Origin: a virus
IMG/VR virus record: IMGVR_UViG_3300035187_000415
Span: 1 to 26,007 of that record
Strand: one strand, 5' to 3'
Length of the DNA stretch: 26,007 bases
Made by a program: the position numbers and the translations under genes
Shown: in pieces, positions 7,182 to 18,500 of the stretch
Layout of the letters: the number at the start of each line of letters is the position of its first letter
Position numbering within the stretch: the stretch's first letter is position 1
Notes under the pieces: model-generated
What the model was told of the DNA's origin: nothing
Seen by the model: only the letters and a program-made list of their open reading frames with translations
Databases searched by the model: none

Positions 7182-8275
7182 TGTCACAGCGTGGAGTTAC
7201 TACTTATGGTGTTCCTGTTGACCGCAGGACAACTGGAAATGTGCCAGTCCCACCGAAGAATGAGACTTCGGCTTCAATGGGTGGTACTACCGCACCTGCT
7301 AGTGACGGTTCTGGATTTGATTATAGTCAGGACCCGATTGCTGCTGCTGTGGCTGCAATTGGGAATTTGAATTTTACTCCTACTGCGTCGTATGGTGCTG
7401 GTTCTGGTGATTCTTTGGCTTCACGAAAGTATGCCGATGAATTAGCGAAGGAACGTAGAACGATTGAGGCTTACCAGAATATGTTGTCTGGTGGCGGTTA
7501 TCGTGCTGGTGCTGACCGTTTGTTGGGTTTGATTAATCAGCAAGGTGACGTTTCTAGGGCTGCTACTGAGCAGTCGTATCGTGATGCGTTAGCAAACATT
7601 TCTGCCGGTTTTGGTGATGCGGAACGTTTGACTGGCGAAGGCTATTCTGCTTTGGAACAATTCTTGCGTCAGAACCCGAACAACCCGTATGCGGGTGTTC
7701 AGGTTTCTGCTGGTCAGGCTCCTGATGCGATGGAGCAGTTGTTGTCTGCGTATGGTGTGTCTGCTGACCCTGTGCGTGCACAGGTGGCTGCGGAACAGGC
7801 TGCTGCTCAGCAGGGTGCTGCTGGGTTTCAGAATTTGTTGAACACGTTGGGGGCTTCGGCTCAGCAGTCTGATGCTTCTCGTTTGGCTGAGATGATGATG
7901 GCTCGTAATGTGGCTCAGACTTCGTTGGGTTCGCAGAGGGCTGGGTTGCAGTCTCAGGCTGCTCGTGCACAGGCGGATGCGTTGGCTCAGATTCAGGCTC
8001 AGTTGGCTCAGGGTCGTTTGGAGCAGGAGACTGCTGCTGAGGGTCGTCGTCAGGACATTGAGGATTTGATTGCTGCTGCTGGTGGCCGTATTCCCGTCGC
8101 CAAGGGCGAAGGGGAATCGGCTTCTCGTCCTATAGACCAGTTGGCTGCGAAGGCTTCAACGGTCAAGGATAAGAAGTTGGCTGCCCGTATTGAGGCGTTT
8201 GTGAAAGCCAATCCGAATGCGGGTATTCCAAAGATTAGTAAGGAATTTCCTTCACTAGCCAAGAACCTGAAGTAG
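7181..8275 (+). CDS. Ala/Gln-rich internal virion protein candidate
   Basis: 364 residues. ATG shares one base with the previous stop. The N-terminal ~60 residues are Pro/Thr/Ser/Gly-rich and probably flexible. The rest is helical. Residues ~200-300 form an almost unbroken Ala/Gln-rich coiled coil (AEQAAAQQGAAGFQ, SQAARAQADALAQIQAQLAQ), and the C terminus (~315-364) is Lys/Pro-rich and basic. Long Ala/Gln helices of this kind are typical of phage internal core or DNA-ejection proteins that line the membrane channel. I infer that role from composition and from its place in front of the giant gene, not from recognised homology. Confidence 0.65.
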   Translation: MSQRGVTTYGVPVDRRTTGNVPVPPKNETSASMGGTTAPASDGSGFDYSQDPIAAAVAAIGNLNFTPTASYGAGSGDSLASRKYADELAKERRTIEAYQNMLSGGGYRAGADRLLGLINQQGDVSRAATEQSYRDALANISAGFGDAERLTGEGYSALEQFLRQNPNNPYAGVQVSAGQAPDAMEQLLSAYGVSADPVRAQVAAEQAAAQQGAAGFQNLLNTLGASAQQSDASRLAEMMMARNVAQTSLGSQRAGLQSQAARAQADALAQIQAQLAQGRLEQETAAEGRRQDIEDLIAAAGGRIPVAKGEGESASRPIDQLAAKASTVKDKKLAARIEAFVKANPNAGIPKISKEFPSLAKNLK

Positions 8276-8294
8276 CAAAAGGGCTATAAGTAGA

Positions 8295-9500
8295 ATGTCT
8301 ATTCCGCAGGACCAACTCCTGCTACTTGCCCGTGCCTTGTCAGGCAAGGGCAACGTAAGCAGTGGCGATATCAGCACGTTGCTTTCGCCTGAGTTGGGTT
8401 ATCTGACTGGGACGTTTTATGGTGGGCAGGATGCTGAGCAGGCTGCGCAGGATGACGAGTTGTTGTGGATGGATTATGCGCCTAATTTTCGTAAGGCGTT
8501 GACTCTTCCTGATACGGACATTCGCAAGATTATTGCTGCCGAGATTTATCGTGGTGCTGCTCCTTGGGATGTGAAGCGTCAGATTGAGGAGTATACGGCT
8601 GGTCAGGCTGATTTGTCGCCCGGGTTGATTAATCAGGAGGGTGAGACAAAAGATTTGCAATCTTTTGCGAACACAGTGTTCAGTGAGTACAACAACTATC
8701 AGGTTGCCAAGAAGAAGGCTGACCGTACTGCTGCGGGTAAGGACCCGTTTGTTGCTGGCGGTATTCCTTCTCCTGAGATGGATTTTGCTCCTGAGCAGTT
8801 GGCTCCTGAGTTGTTTGAAAATTTGGCTAAGGAGTCTGCGGCTCGTGGTGCTGAGTCAAAGAAGTTTCAGCAGCGTGGTAAGAGTCGTTCTGCTGCGTTG
8901 GAGTTTTTGAGCAGGGGCAAGAGTTTTAATCCTGCTACCGAAAAACTTCCAACGTATGAGGATGCGAATTATTTTGATTGGGCTTCTGGTGGGACTGGTC
9001 TTCAGGATGAGCAGGCGAATTTCGCTAAGCAGGTTGAGGGGTATCAGAAGGAATACATGAAGCGTGTGGACATACTGAATCGGGTTAAGAGGGGTGGGTG
9101 GAAGAGGTTGTTTCCGGAACTTCGTTCTGAGCAGGAGGCTCTTGCAGCAGCACAGAGGGGTGTTGACGTTTACAAGAAGCAGTTTGATACTGCGTTTGAG
9201 GCAGCGAAAACCAAGTTGGGTATGTATACGCCTGAAAAGATTGTTAATCCGAGTCAGAAAGATAATTCGTTTCAGCGTGCAGAGGACATTCGTTTTGGGC
9301 GTACGGCTCAGCAGGTTGTTGACCGTAGTGAGAACGTTGGTAAGGATATTGTTGAGTCAGCCCGAAAAGAAAAGTGGTTGCAGGATTTTAATTCTGCATT
9401 GGGGATGCTTGTGCAAGCGAAGGCTCGTGGTGCTGGTTATACGCCGTACCAAGAGACGTTGACTGCACGTTCTAATTTCTTGCGGGCTGGTGGGATGTAG
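8295..9500 (+). CDS. helical virion-module protein (possible internal core protein)
   Basis: 401 residues, with an AAGGG site before ATG. Globular helical N-terminal half (residues ~1-120, including 'LPDTDIRKIIAAEIYRGAAP'). A Pro-rich linker follows (~145-165, GGIPSPEMDFAPEQLAPELF), then a Lys/Glu-rich helical C-terminal half with a predicted coiled coil (~250-320). No signal peptide, transmembrane helix or catalytic motif. Its TAG stop shares its last base with the GTG start of the giant gene, so both are probably made together. Part of the four-gene block 6747-18628 that I interpret as the internal or ejection protein set. Family not recognised. Confidence 0.6.
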   Translation: MSIPQDQLLLLARALSGKGNVSSGDISTLLSPELGYLTGTFYGGQDAEQAAQDDELLWMDYAPNFRKALTLPDTDIRKIIAAEIYRGAAPWDVKRQIEEYTAGQADLSPGLINQEGETKDLQSFANTVFSEYNNYQVAKKKADRTAAGKDPFVAGGIPSPEMDFAPEQLAPELFENLAKESAARGAESKKFQQRGKSRSAALEFLSRGKSFNPATEKLPTYEDANYFDWASGGTGLQDEQANFAKQVEGYQKEYMKRVDILNRVKRGGWKRLFPELRSEQEALAAAQRGVDVYKKQFDTAFEAAKTKLGMYTPEKIVNPSQKDNSFQRAEDIRFGRTAQQVVDRSENVGKDIVESARKEKWLQDFNSALGMLVQAKARGAGYTPYQETLTARSNFLRAGGM

Positions 9501-12500
9501 TGGCTGTTGACCCGAACCTTGATGAACTGTTGGCGAGGCTGGCAAACGTAAAGAGTTTGCCTGCGCCTTCGCAACCGTTCCGTACTGCTGAGGCTGCTGC
9601 TGGTTCTCAGGCTCGTGATGCTGCTGGTCGTGCGTTTGCGGCTACGCCTCGTTTGGGTGATGCGATTAAGGGTATTCAGCAGGGTGGTGTTGCTCAGACT
9701 GGTGCGAAGGGTACGTTGGCTCGTGTGTTGGGTTCGCCACTTGGGAAAGTGGCGTTGGGTGGTTTGAACATTATTGACATGCCTCGGCGTGCGATTATTT
9801 CTGGTTTGAAAGAAACTGTTGATTTGCTTGACAAGGACCCAAATACGAAGGCTTCGTTTGGGGATTTGCGTACACAGTTTAATGACCCAACTTTTGGTTT
9901 TGGTCGTGTTATGCCGATGGATGGTTGGAAGGGTCGTATTGTTGGTTTCATTGGTGATGTTGTTCTTGACCCGACAACGTATTTGACGTTGGGTGCTGCT
10001 GTGCCTGTGAAGGCGATTGCTCGTGGTGCTGGTGCTGCTGGGTTGCGTGCAACAGCCAAGGTTGGTGCGCAGGATGTTGCGTTGCGTGCTGCGTTGGGTA
10101 CGAAGAATGTTTCTGGTCGTGAGGGTCGGTTCGCTTTGGCGAACCTTGTGAAACAGTATGGTGGTAATGCTGACGAAATTGCTGCTGTTGCTTCTCGTGG
10201 CAAATCTGCTGTGCCTGATGACATTGCGAAGGTTATGGGTTTGCAGCGTAACGGTTTGTACATGTTTGGTTCTCGTGTACGTTTGCCGGGTTCTGGTGCT
10301 ATTGGTGGTGCGCTTGAGTCTGGTTTGATTAAGACACGTTTGGGTATTACGAACACAAACGTGGGTAAGAAGTTGCAGTATTTGTATACGCCGAGGGGTG
10401 CTTCGGGTACTCAGGGTGACGTAAGTAAGATGCGTGCAGATTTTGCTTCGGGTCGTGTGCCGAAAGAAAAAGTCGGCATGTATATGGCTGCTCTTGGTGG
10501 TTCGGAGAATGGTCGTCGTCGTGGTGCTTCGTATGGTCAACAGTATTTGCGTGATGCTCGTGCTGTTGCGATTCTTGATTCTGTGTCGCAGTTTGATGAC
10601 CAGATTCATCGTTTTATTGAATCTGCTGACCCGGGTTTGTTGTCGCCAGCGCAGCGTGAAGCGACGCAGGCTGTGCAGGACCATTGGGAGAAGGTTCGTA
10701 TTTTGTTGGAAACTGAGGGGCAGAGAATTGACCCTAGTTTCAGGTTGAATGTTGGTGCGATTGACCAGATTACGGGTCGTCCACGATACATGCCGCACAT
10801 TCAAACTGCTGAGGCGTACCGTTGGCGTCAACGGAACGCTACAAATCCGTGGTCACAGTTGTTGGATAGAGCAACGAGCGTTGATGTGTTGGACATGAAC
10901 AACAACCTTGCTGCACGATACTTTAAACAGGGTCAAAAGTTTTTGGATACGGAAGATGTCATCAAGACTGGTTCGATTGATGAGATTAACGCCTTGTGGC
11001 GCAAGCACACAAAACTTGATTTTGATTTGTTTGAAACAAGCACGTCACGTATTTTGGCTGGTTATGAGCAAACTGTTCGTGGTGCGTTTGAAGCGTTTAC
11101 ATTGCTTGACGAATTGAAGGACGCTGACTTTGTTCGCATGTTGCGCACACAGGGGGAGATTGACCCAGATTATTTAAAGGCGTTGGAAAATTTGGCGACA
11201 AGTAAGGCGAAGAATGTTGCTGATTTGACTTCTTCTGCTCGTTATGCCGCCGATGAGTTGGTGAAAGTTGTTCAGCAAACTTTTGATACGAACTATCGTC
11301 GTTCTATTGCTTCTTCTGTGAGGGGCGAGATTTTGGATGTTCGTGCTGAGGTTCGTGCGGGTGAGCGTGCTGTGGCTGATGCTGCTGAGGCTGGTTCTCG
11401 TGCGACTGCGTTGTCTAAGCAGTTGACTGATTTGTCTGCCAAGCAACAGGCTGAGGCTGTTGCGTTGGCTGCGATGTTTGAAGAAAAGAACGCTGTGATG
11501 ATGTTTATGAACGATGCTTTGACTCGTTCACATGACGAGGCAGTTGATTTGGCTCGCCAAGCAGACCAGATGAATGAGATGATTGCTGCTCGTGTTGTGA
11601 CCGCTGAGCAGGCTGAGGCGGCGTTTGAGGCTTTCAAACAGAAAGCCAAGGACGCTGACGAAGCGTTGAGGCGTTCTGAGGAGACGTTGAACTATTACCG
11701 TTTGTATGGTGACGAGTTGGGTCCTGCTTTGCAGAGTATTTATGAGCGTATCCGTTTGGCTGATTCAACGAGCGATGGTGTGTTGGATGAACCTGCTGTG
11801 TATCGGATGTTGGAATCTGACATTGAGGAAGGTCTTTTTTCTGGTGATGAGCGTGTAAACAGGGTTCTCAACATTTTGATGCGTCCGTTTGACAACACTC
11901 CGTTTGCCAGTAGCACCGATTTGGGTCAAGGGTGGTTGAGTGATGCGTTGAACTCTATTGGTGATACCGGCAAGTTGTTGAACAGCATCCCCGACATGGG
12001 TGCGCCGAAAGGTAATCGTGCGACTCGTGCGAACATGGCTCGTGCTGGTAAAAGCAATAAACGAAAGTTGACTGGTGCGCAAGTTAACGACATTATTGGT
12101 CGTGGTGCAACTGTGGGCGATAACCATGCTGAGATGGCTGATGCTTTCTTCTTTATGACCGCACGCGAATTGCGTGCAGTCAATGATGCTTACGGTGGTG
12201 GGGCTGCTGGGTTGGCTGCGCAGGATGCGCTAGCCAAAGAGTTGCTGGAGGGTACTTCTGAGCGTGCAAAGGTTTGGCGTGAGGCTCGTATTGCTGTTCA
12301 ATATGTAAAAGAGCAGATGGACATTATTCGTGAGATTGGTTCAATGCGAAACCAACGTGGTGGCAGGTTTGCTGACAGTTCTGAAACGATTGCTCGTATC
12401 GCGGAAATTCAAGACAAGATAGACAACTTGGAATTTGCGATACCAGATTTGGCGCTTACTGCGTACTATCGTGCCAAGGAGTCGGTTGATACGTTTAAGG

Positions 12501-15500
12501 GTGCTCCGGGTCTTGTTGCGACACCGCAGTATTCTGCTGACATGTTTGAGCGTTTGAATGTGCTTGTCAACAATTTGGCTATTGCTCGTCCAGAGTTGCA
12601 GAGCGGCATCGCTGGTTTTCAAGATGTTATTCAGCAGACAAGACAAAGAATTGAAGGCGGTTTGATTCCACAGGTTGATGGTGTCAAACAGTTGTTTGAC
12701 CAGATTGACGAGTTTGTTCGCAAGCAGTTTACGAACGAAGATGAACTTCGTCGTTTGACTGCTGTGAAAGCAGAGTTGGAAAAGAACGCTGATGCTGCGT
12801 TGAAGGTTGATAAACGGTTTACGGAAGTTTCTACTGACGTTCTTGAATCAACTAAGGATGCTGGCATAAAGTTGGCTAACTATCACATTCTTCATGCGAC
12901 CCGCCTTGCTGTGGATGCTATTGCTGCGTTGACTCCTAGTGGTACTGCGCCCAGTGAGGCGCTGTTTGCGTTTGCTCGTTCTGGTGCTGCACGTCAACAG
13001 TTGAAGCATTTGACAGATTTCCAGCATACGGTGTTTACTGCCAACGAGGTGATGGAGAAGATTCGTACACAGGTGTTTGGTGGTGTTGAGGTTGCTGGTG
13101 ATGTGAAAGTTGCTGGTGACAGGATTCGTTCTACGAGGGTTGCTGACCGTGCGCTTGTGTTGCGTCAGGCTGTGCAGAATCTTTCTGATGATGAACGTGA
13201 AGCGCTGTATGCGGTTGTTGGTGATTTGAGTTATGTAGAGAAGCAGATTTCTATTGGAACGAAGATGGAGGTGGCCCGTAGGACCACCCCAGAGTATGCG
13301 CAGGCTCGTGACCGTGTGTGGGCTGTTGAGGCTGGTAATCCGGATTGGCGTGGTCAGATTGAGTTGGATATTCCAAGTTATGTTCGTACTCCTTCTCGTG
13401 CTCGTACTTATCAGTATGCGGATGATGCGTCAAGGTTTGAGACGGATGTTTCTGAAGGTGTCGTGGAGTCTGTTGATGCGCAGGTTAAGGCTGCGCAGAA
13501 TCGTATTAACCGAATGGAGAATGCAACGCCTCAAGCGTTGAATAAAGAAATTGACCGTCTTGTTGAGGTTGGCAAACTAACTTCTAGCGAGGCTGAGGAT
13601 TTGCGTCTCGCCGTACAGCAGGGCGAAGAGGCCGCAAAGCGTACACAGAAGGTTGCTCGTGAGCGTGCTGGGGCTACTGGTAAGGGTGAGCGTGCTGCTC
13701 GTCAGCGTGCTCGTGGTGTGTTGCGTTCTGGTGATGAGACGTTTGGTATGAGTCGTGCGTTTTGGATTGCGACAAGAACCAATGCTGATGGTTCCACGTT
13801 GAGTAATCAACGTGTGGTTGATTTCTTTACGATGGTGTTTGGTGATGGTGAGATTCGTGTTTCTAATAGCGGTGGTTTTAAACGTCCATCAAATGTTGTT
13901 GGTGGTGATGAAATTGGTTTCCGTGAGGAAACAACAAGAGTAATCAATGCTGCGAAAGCAGAAAAACAGAAAGCAAAGGCTGAGTTGCCTGCTGGTTTGA
14001 GCAAGGATGCTAAGGAAGAGGCGTTGCGCAACATAGAACTGAACTATTGGCGTACGTTGGGGAATCAAGAAAACGCTTTGGTTGATATTAGGGCTGTTGA
14101 AAGAATTTTGTCAGACATTGAAAAGACGAAGGTTGAGATTCGTTTCTTGAAAGCGGACGCAAGGAATGCGCCTATTGGGACTTTTAAGCGTCAAAGTTCT
14201 GCTTCTGCTGCTGCTCGTGCTGAAGCAAAACTGAAGTCGTTGCGTGGACAGTTGGGCGCTCTTGAGCGTGAGGCTACACAGTTGGTGCAGCGTGGGACTA
14301 GCAGCCCAGCGGCAACATACAAATATATTTCTGTTGGGGAATCTGTTTTGGGTAAGGCTGGTGCTCGTACACGTGCACGTATTGAGGCTTTGCGTACGTT
14401 GGCTCGTGACCCCGAGGCTGGTGAAGCGTTTAGTTTGGCTACTGGTGTTGAGCGCAATGAGGTGTTGACTGGGACGTTTGGTTACGTGGAGTTTTTGCGT
14501 GGTCGTGCGAATGAGTTGCAGGCTGCTTATGATGCGACGCAGAGAACTGCTGCGGAGTTGAAGAAGGTTGAGGACAGGATTGGTCGGGCTTCTGCTGTTC
14601 GCAAGCAGGGTGTTGATGAGGCTGAGCAGATTGCTGCAAGTCCGAAGATGCAGCAGCGTTTGGATGCGGCAATCAATGTTGTGTCCGATGATGAGCAGGT
14701 TCGCAATAAGGCGACTAGCCAGTTGTTGCGTTCTAAGCAGTGGACTGCAAAGGAAGCACCTTTGCCTCCACGTGTGGCGAAGATTGTGAATGAGCAGGAG
14801 CAGATTAAGCGTCAGATTTTGGCGATTGAGAAAACTCCTGAGTATACGACTGCTGTTGAGCGTGAGTTCCGTCATAAGGTTTTGATGGGTTTGGCTCGGT
14901 TGGATTTGTCCGACCCGAACATCCGTTTCCCCGAGGAAACGTTCACAGAGCAAACTCTTGGTGCGTTGAGCAGGTTTGCTTCTCGTGGTCCGGGTGTAGC
15001 AGAGCAACTTGATGGCGGCGCCGTTCAAGTATTTGATATGGCGGAAGTTTCTTTGGAGGATGTCGCCAATGATGTGTTGAAGGGTCAAGCATCCAAGTAT
15101 GTGTTTGTTGTTGGCAATCGCAGAATTGGACCTTCTGTTGTTCGCGATGTTCTTGTGAAGAAGAACAATTCCAAGTTCCGTTATGTGGTTGAAAGTTTTG
15201 ATGACGGGTCTGGGAATAAGACTTTCGTGTACAGGGATAAGGGAAATGGTTCTGTACATACTTTCCGTGAGGCTGCGCCAGAGAAGTTTGAACCAAGAGA
15301 AATCGTGTTGGATGAACCGATTTATATTGCCCGACCTGTGTCGGACAATTTGACTTCTATTGAAAAAGATGCTTTGGCTAGAGCGCAAACCGAATACTAT
15401 TCGGCGTTGGAAGGGAACCTGACAACGTTCAAAAAGAGTAGGCAGATAACTGCTGGTAAGAGCGGTGAATCTTTCTATGAACCGACCAGCGCTTATGCGC

Positions 15501-18500
15501 TGTTTGGTTCGCCAACTGGTGAACGTGTGCATCGCATGGACGAGGTGGTTGGTACGTCTAGGTACGCTCGTGGAACGAATCCGCTTGACCCTGCGGTTGT
15601 GTTTGACGAGTCTCAGGGTCGTGGCATTGTTCGCAATTTTGGTTCTTTGTTTGAAGAGCCTGCTTCTCCGACCAGTCAGCGTGGCCGCGAGTTGCGTGCA
15701 CAGGCGAAGGCTAAGCAGGCTGAGCGTGACAAGGTTGCTGTTGAGCACGCTAAACAGTTGGATGCCATGCGTTCTGCTACGACCGAGAAGGCTCGTCGTT
15801 CTGCTCAGTCTCGTGCAGCGAACCTTAGTGACAGGATTAATGCGTTTGATGCAGAGTTGGATGTTTTGGAGAATCGGATTGCGAACTCGAGTCCTGTTAC
15901 TCAGATGATTACCGTTGAGGGTGTTGTTCGTGTTGCGGAGTATTTTAGGAACAATCCTGATTTGTTGCGTCGTTTGGGTGTGCGTATTGATGGCGATGTT
16001 GTGAGCGATGCTGACGTATTGCGTGGTATTGATAAGTATGTTGAGGCGTTGGAGTTCAGGAAACTGAACCCAACGAAGAAGGCACCGAAGCAGAATAAGT
16101 ATGGTGCTTTTAATACTGCTGGTGTTCCAGATGATTCTGCACCTGTTGCGTCTATTTCGGTTGCTGAGGTTAAGCGTCGTCGTAGGACGTTGAATAAGGT
16201 TTTTGATGCTTCTCCGCAAGGCAAGTTGTTGGCTGATGTTCGTGGCAAGAACGCTCGTTTGGCTGCCAATCAGAAAGAGTTGATAACTGTTCGCAACGGT
16301 GGCGAGGGTGCAGAGTTGCTTGCTGCTAAGCGTTCAACTGAGGAAGAATTGGCTAGGGCTGAGCGTAGTTTGAAGTTGAATGAAAAGAATGTTTCCAAGG
16401 CTTTGCGTGAGCAGAAGCCGAAGGTTGAGCCGTTGCCGGGTGAAAGTCTTGCCGACACTGCGTTGCGTGTCGCAAGAGAAGAAGAAACTAGGTTGGCTGC
16501 CAAACCGTTGCAGAGGTTCGGTGAAGCACTTGATGGTCCTGTGGCTGCTCAGGCACGTGCGGATGCTTTTGCTTCTGCCGCTCCAGAGTATGCAACGGCA
16601 ACATGGTTTGATTCTGCTGGAAGAAACATTCCGCAAATCATGGACGGTATCAATGCTGACATTTCTGCACGCAGAAGCATTGTGGAGACGTTGAAGGCAC
16701 GAGAGATTGAGGTCAAGGACCGTATCTCTGTTATCACCAAGATGATTGCTGGTGACAGGGTTCCTGCTAATCAGCGTCAACTTTTGACTGATGAGTTGCG
16801 TTCGTTGAATCTACAACTTCATGGTGTTCCAAGAACACCGAAGCGTGCTGGCGAGAAGGGTTTGAATCAGCAAATTAGCGAGGCGCTGGAACGTATCAAC
16901 GTGTTGCAGAAGCAGCGTAGGACTGTTGAGGCTCAACTGGTTCAGGAGCGTTCTGCTGCCGATGCTGGTTTCTATCTTGAGTTGAATCTGAACGACGCCC
17001 GTAAGCGTCTTGATTTGTTGAATGCGTCGCTGGAAGACATCAAGGGCATTCGTACTCGTGCACGTGTCGGTAAAAAGGATGGTTGGATGGCGGACTTTGA
17101 TGAGTTCGCCGCCGAGGTTTCTGATGTGATGAATCGTTTGAACACGATGCAAGACGGTCCTGACACCCGACGCTTGGCGTCGGTGTTGACTGGCTATTTG
17201 GAAGCACGGGCGAATCTGTTGCGTGGTACTGCGGAGTTGGAAGATGTTGCGCAGATGGAGCGCATGATTGCTTCTGGTCGTGTGTTCGCTGAGGGTGACC
17301 ACATTGTGTTCAAGCAGGTGATGGATGAGGGCTGGATGAAGTTGACTGGTTCTGGTGCGTTGGCTTCGTTTGAGAATTTGCAGATGCGTCCAGAGGTTAC
17401 TGAAATTCTTACGAACATGGGTCGCTTGCGTGACCCAGCGTTCGTCAAGAGCATGCGTGTATGGTTCGGTCCGTACACAAGGTTCTTTAAGGCTTGGGCG
17501 TTGTCCACACCCGGTTACCATGTGCGCAACAGTGTGACTAACGCTTTCATGCTTGTGGCTGCTGGTGGGCGTCCACAGTTCTTGGCTGAGGGTATGCGTG
17601 AATACAACGCTCTATACAACAGTTTGAAGAAGGGAACGTCTATTGACGACTATTTGGCTGATTTGCCTGAGAGTCGCCGTTTGACTGTTTCTCGAGCGTA
17701 TGAGTCAATGCTTGGTTCTGGTGTTGGTCAGTCTGAGGAAATTGCGTTTGATACGGCTGGCGTGTTGACGAACAATCCGATTACTCGTGCCAACAGGCGT
17801 GTGGGTGCGTGGGTTGAGCAGCATTCACGTTTCATGTTGGCGTACGATGGTATTCGTCAAGGTTTGGATGTGAACGGTGCTACTGCTCGTACACGCAAGT
17901 TCTTGTTTGACTACGAAGACATTTCCACTTTGGATGCGTACATGCGCAGCATTGTTCCGTTCTGGATGTGGACGAGCCGTAACTTGCCGTTGACGATTCA
18001 GAACATTTACATGAATCCTCGCCCATACCAGTGGTATCAGAGTGTTCGTCGCAACATTGAGGACCAAGAGAAGACTGAAGGGTTGCCGTTGTACATGCGT
18101 GAGGCTGGCGGGTTTGCGTTGGCTGGCACGAATCTGGCTGCGACACCTGACTTGGGTTTCAACAGGTTGCAGGCTGATGTGAGCATGTTGACTGACCCGA
18201 CACGGTTTGCTGCGAACATCAACCCGTTGTTGCGTGTGCCTGCTGAAACGATGCTGGCAAACAAGTCGTTCTTCCGTAACAGGGAGTTCAATAGGGAACC
18301 GATTGCTGTTGAGGGTCCTGTTGGTACGTTGGCTTCGCTGTTGGGTCAGCCGATTGGTGCTGGTAGTTCTGTGGGCGGTCAACGATTTGTTGATGAGAAG
18401 TTGTTGTATGCGTTGGGGAACTTGGTTCCTACGTTGAATCAGGTGGAACGGTTTGTTCCTTCGCAAGAGTACTATCAGCAGCGTGGTTCTACGAACCCGC

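Noticed and set aside
14111-16219. 702-codon open frame on the minus strand inside the giant gene (and a 464-codon one at 9437-10831)
   Set aside because: Their predicted proteins are Arg/Thr/Asn/Leu-heavy low-complexity strings, have no recognisable domain and no plausible start context. They arise because the sense gene rarely uses the codons whose antisense would be stops.
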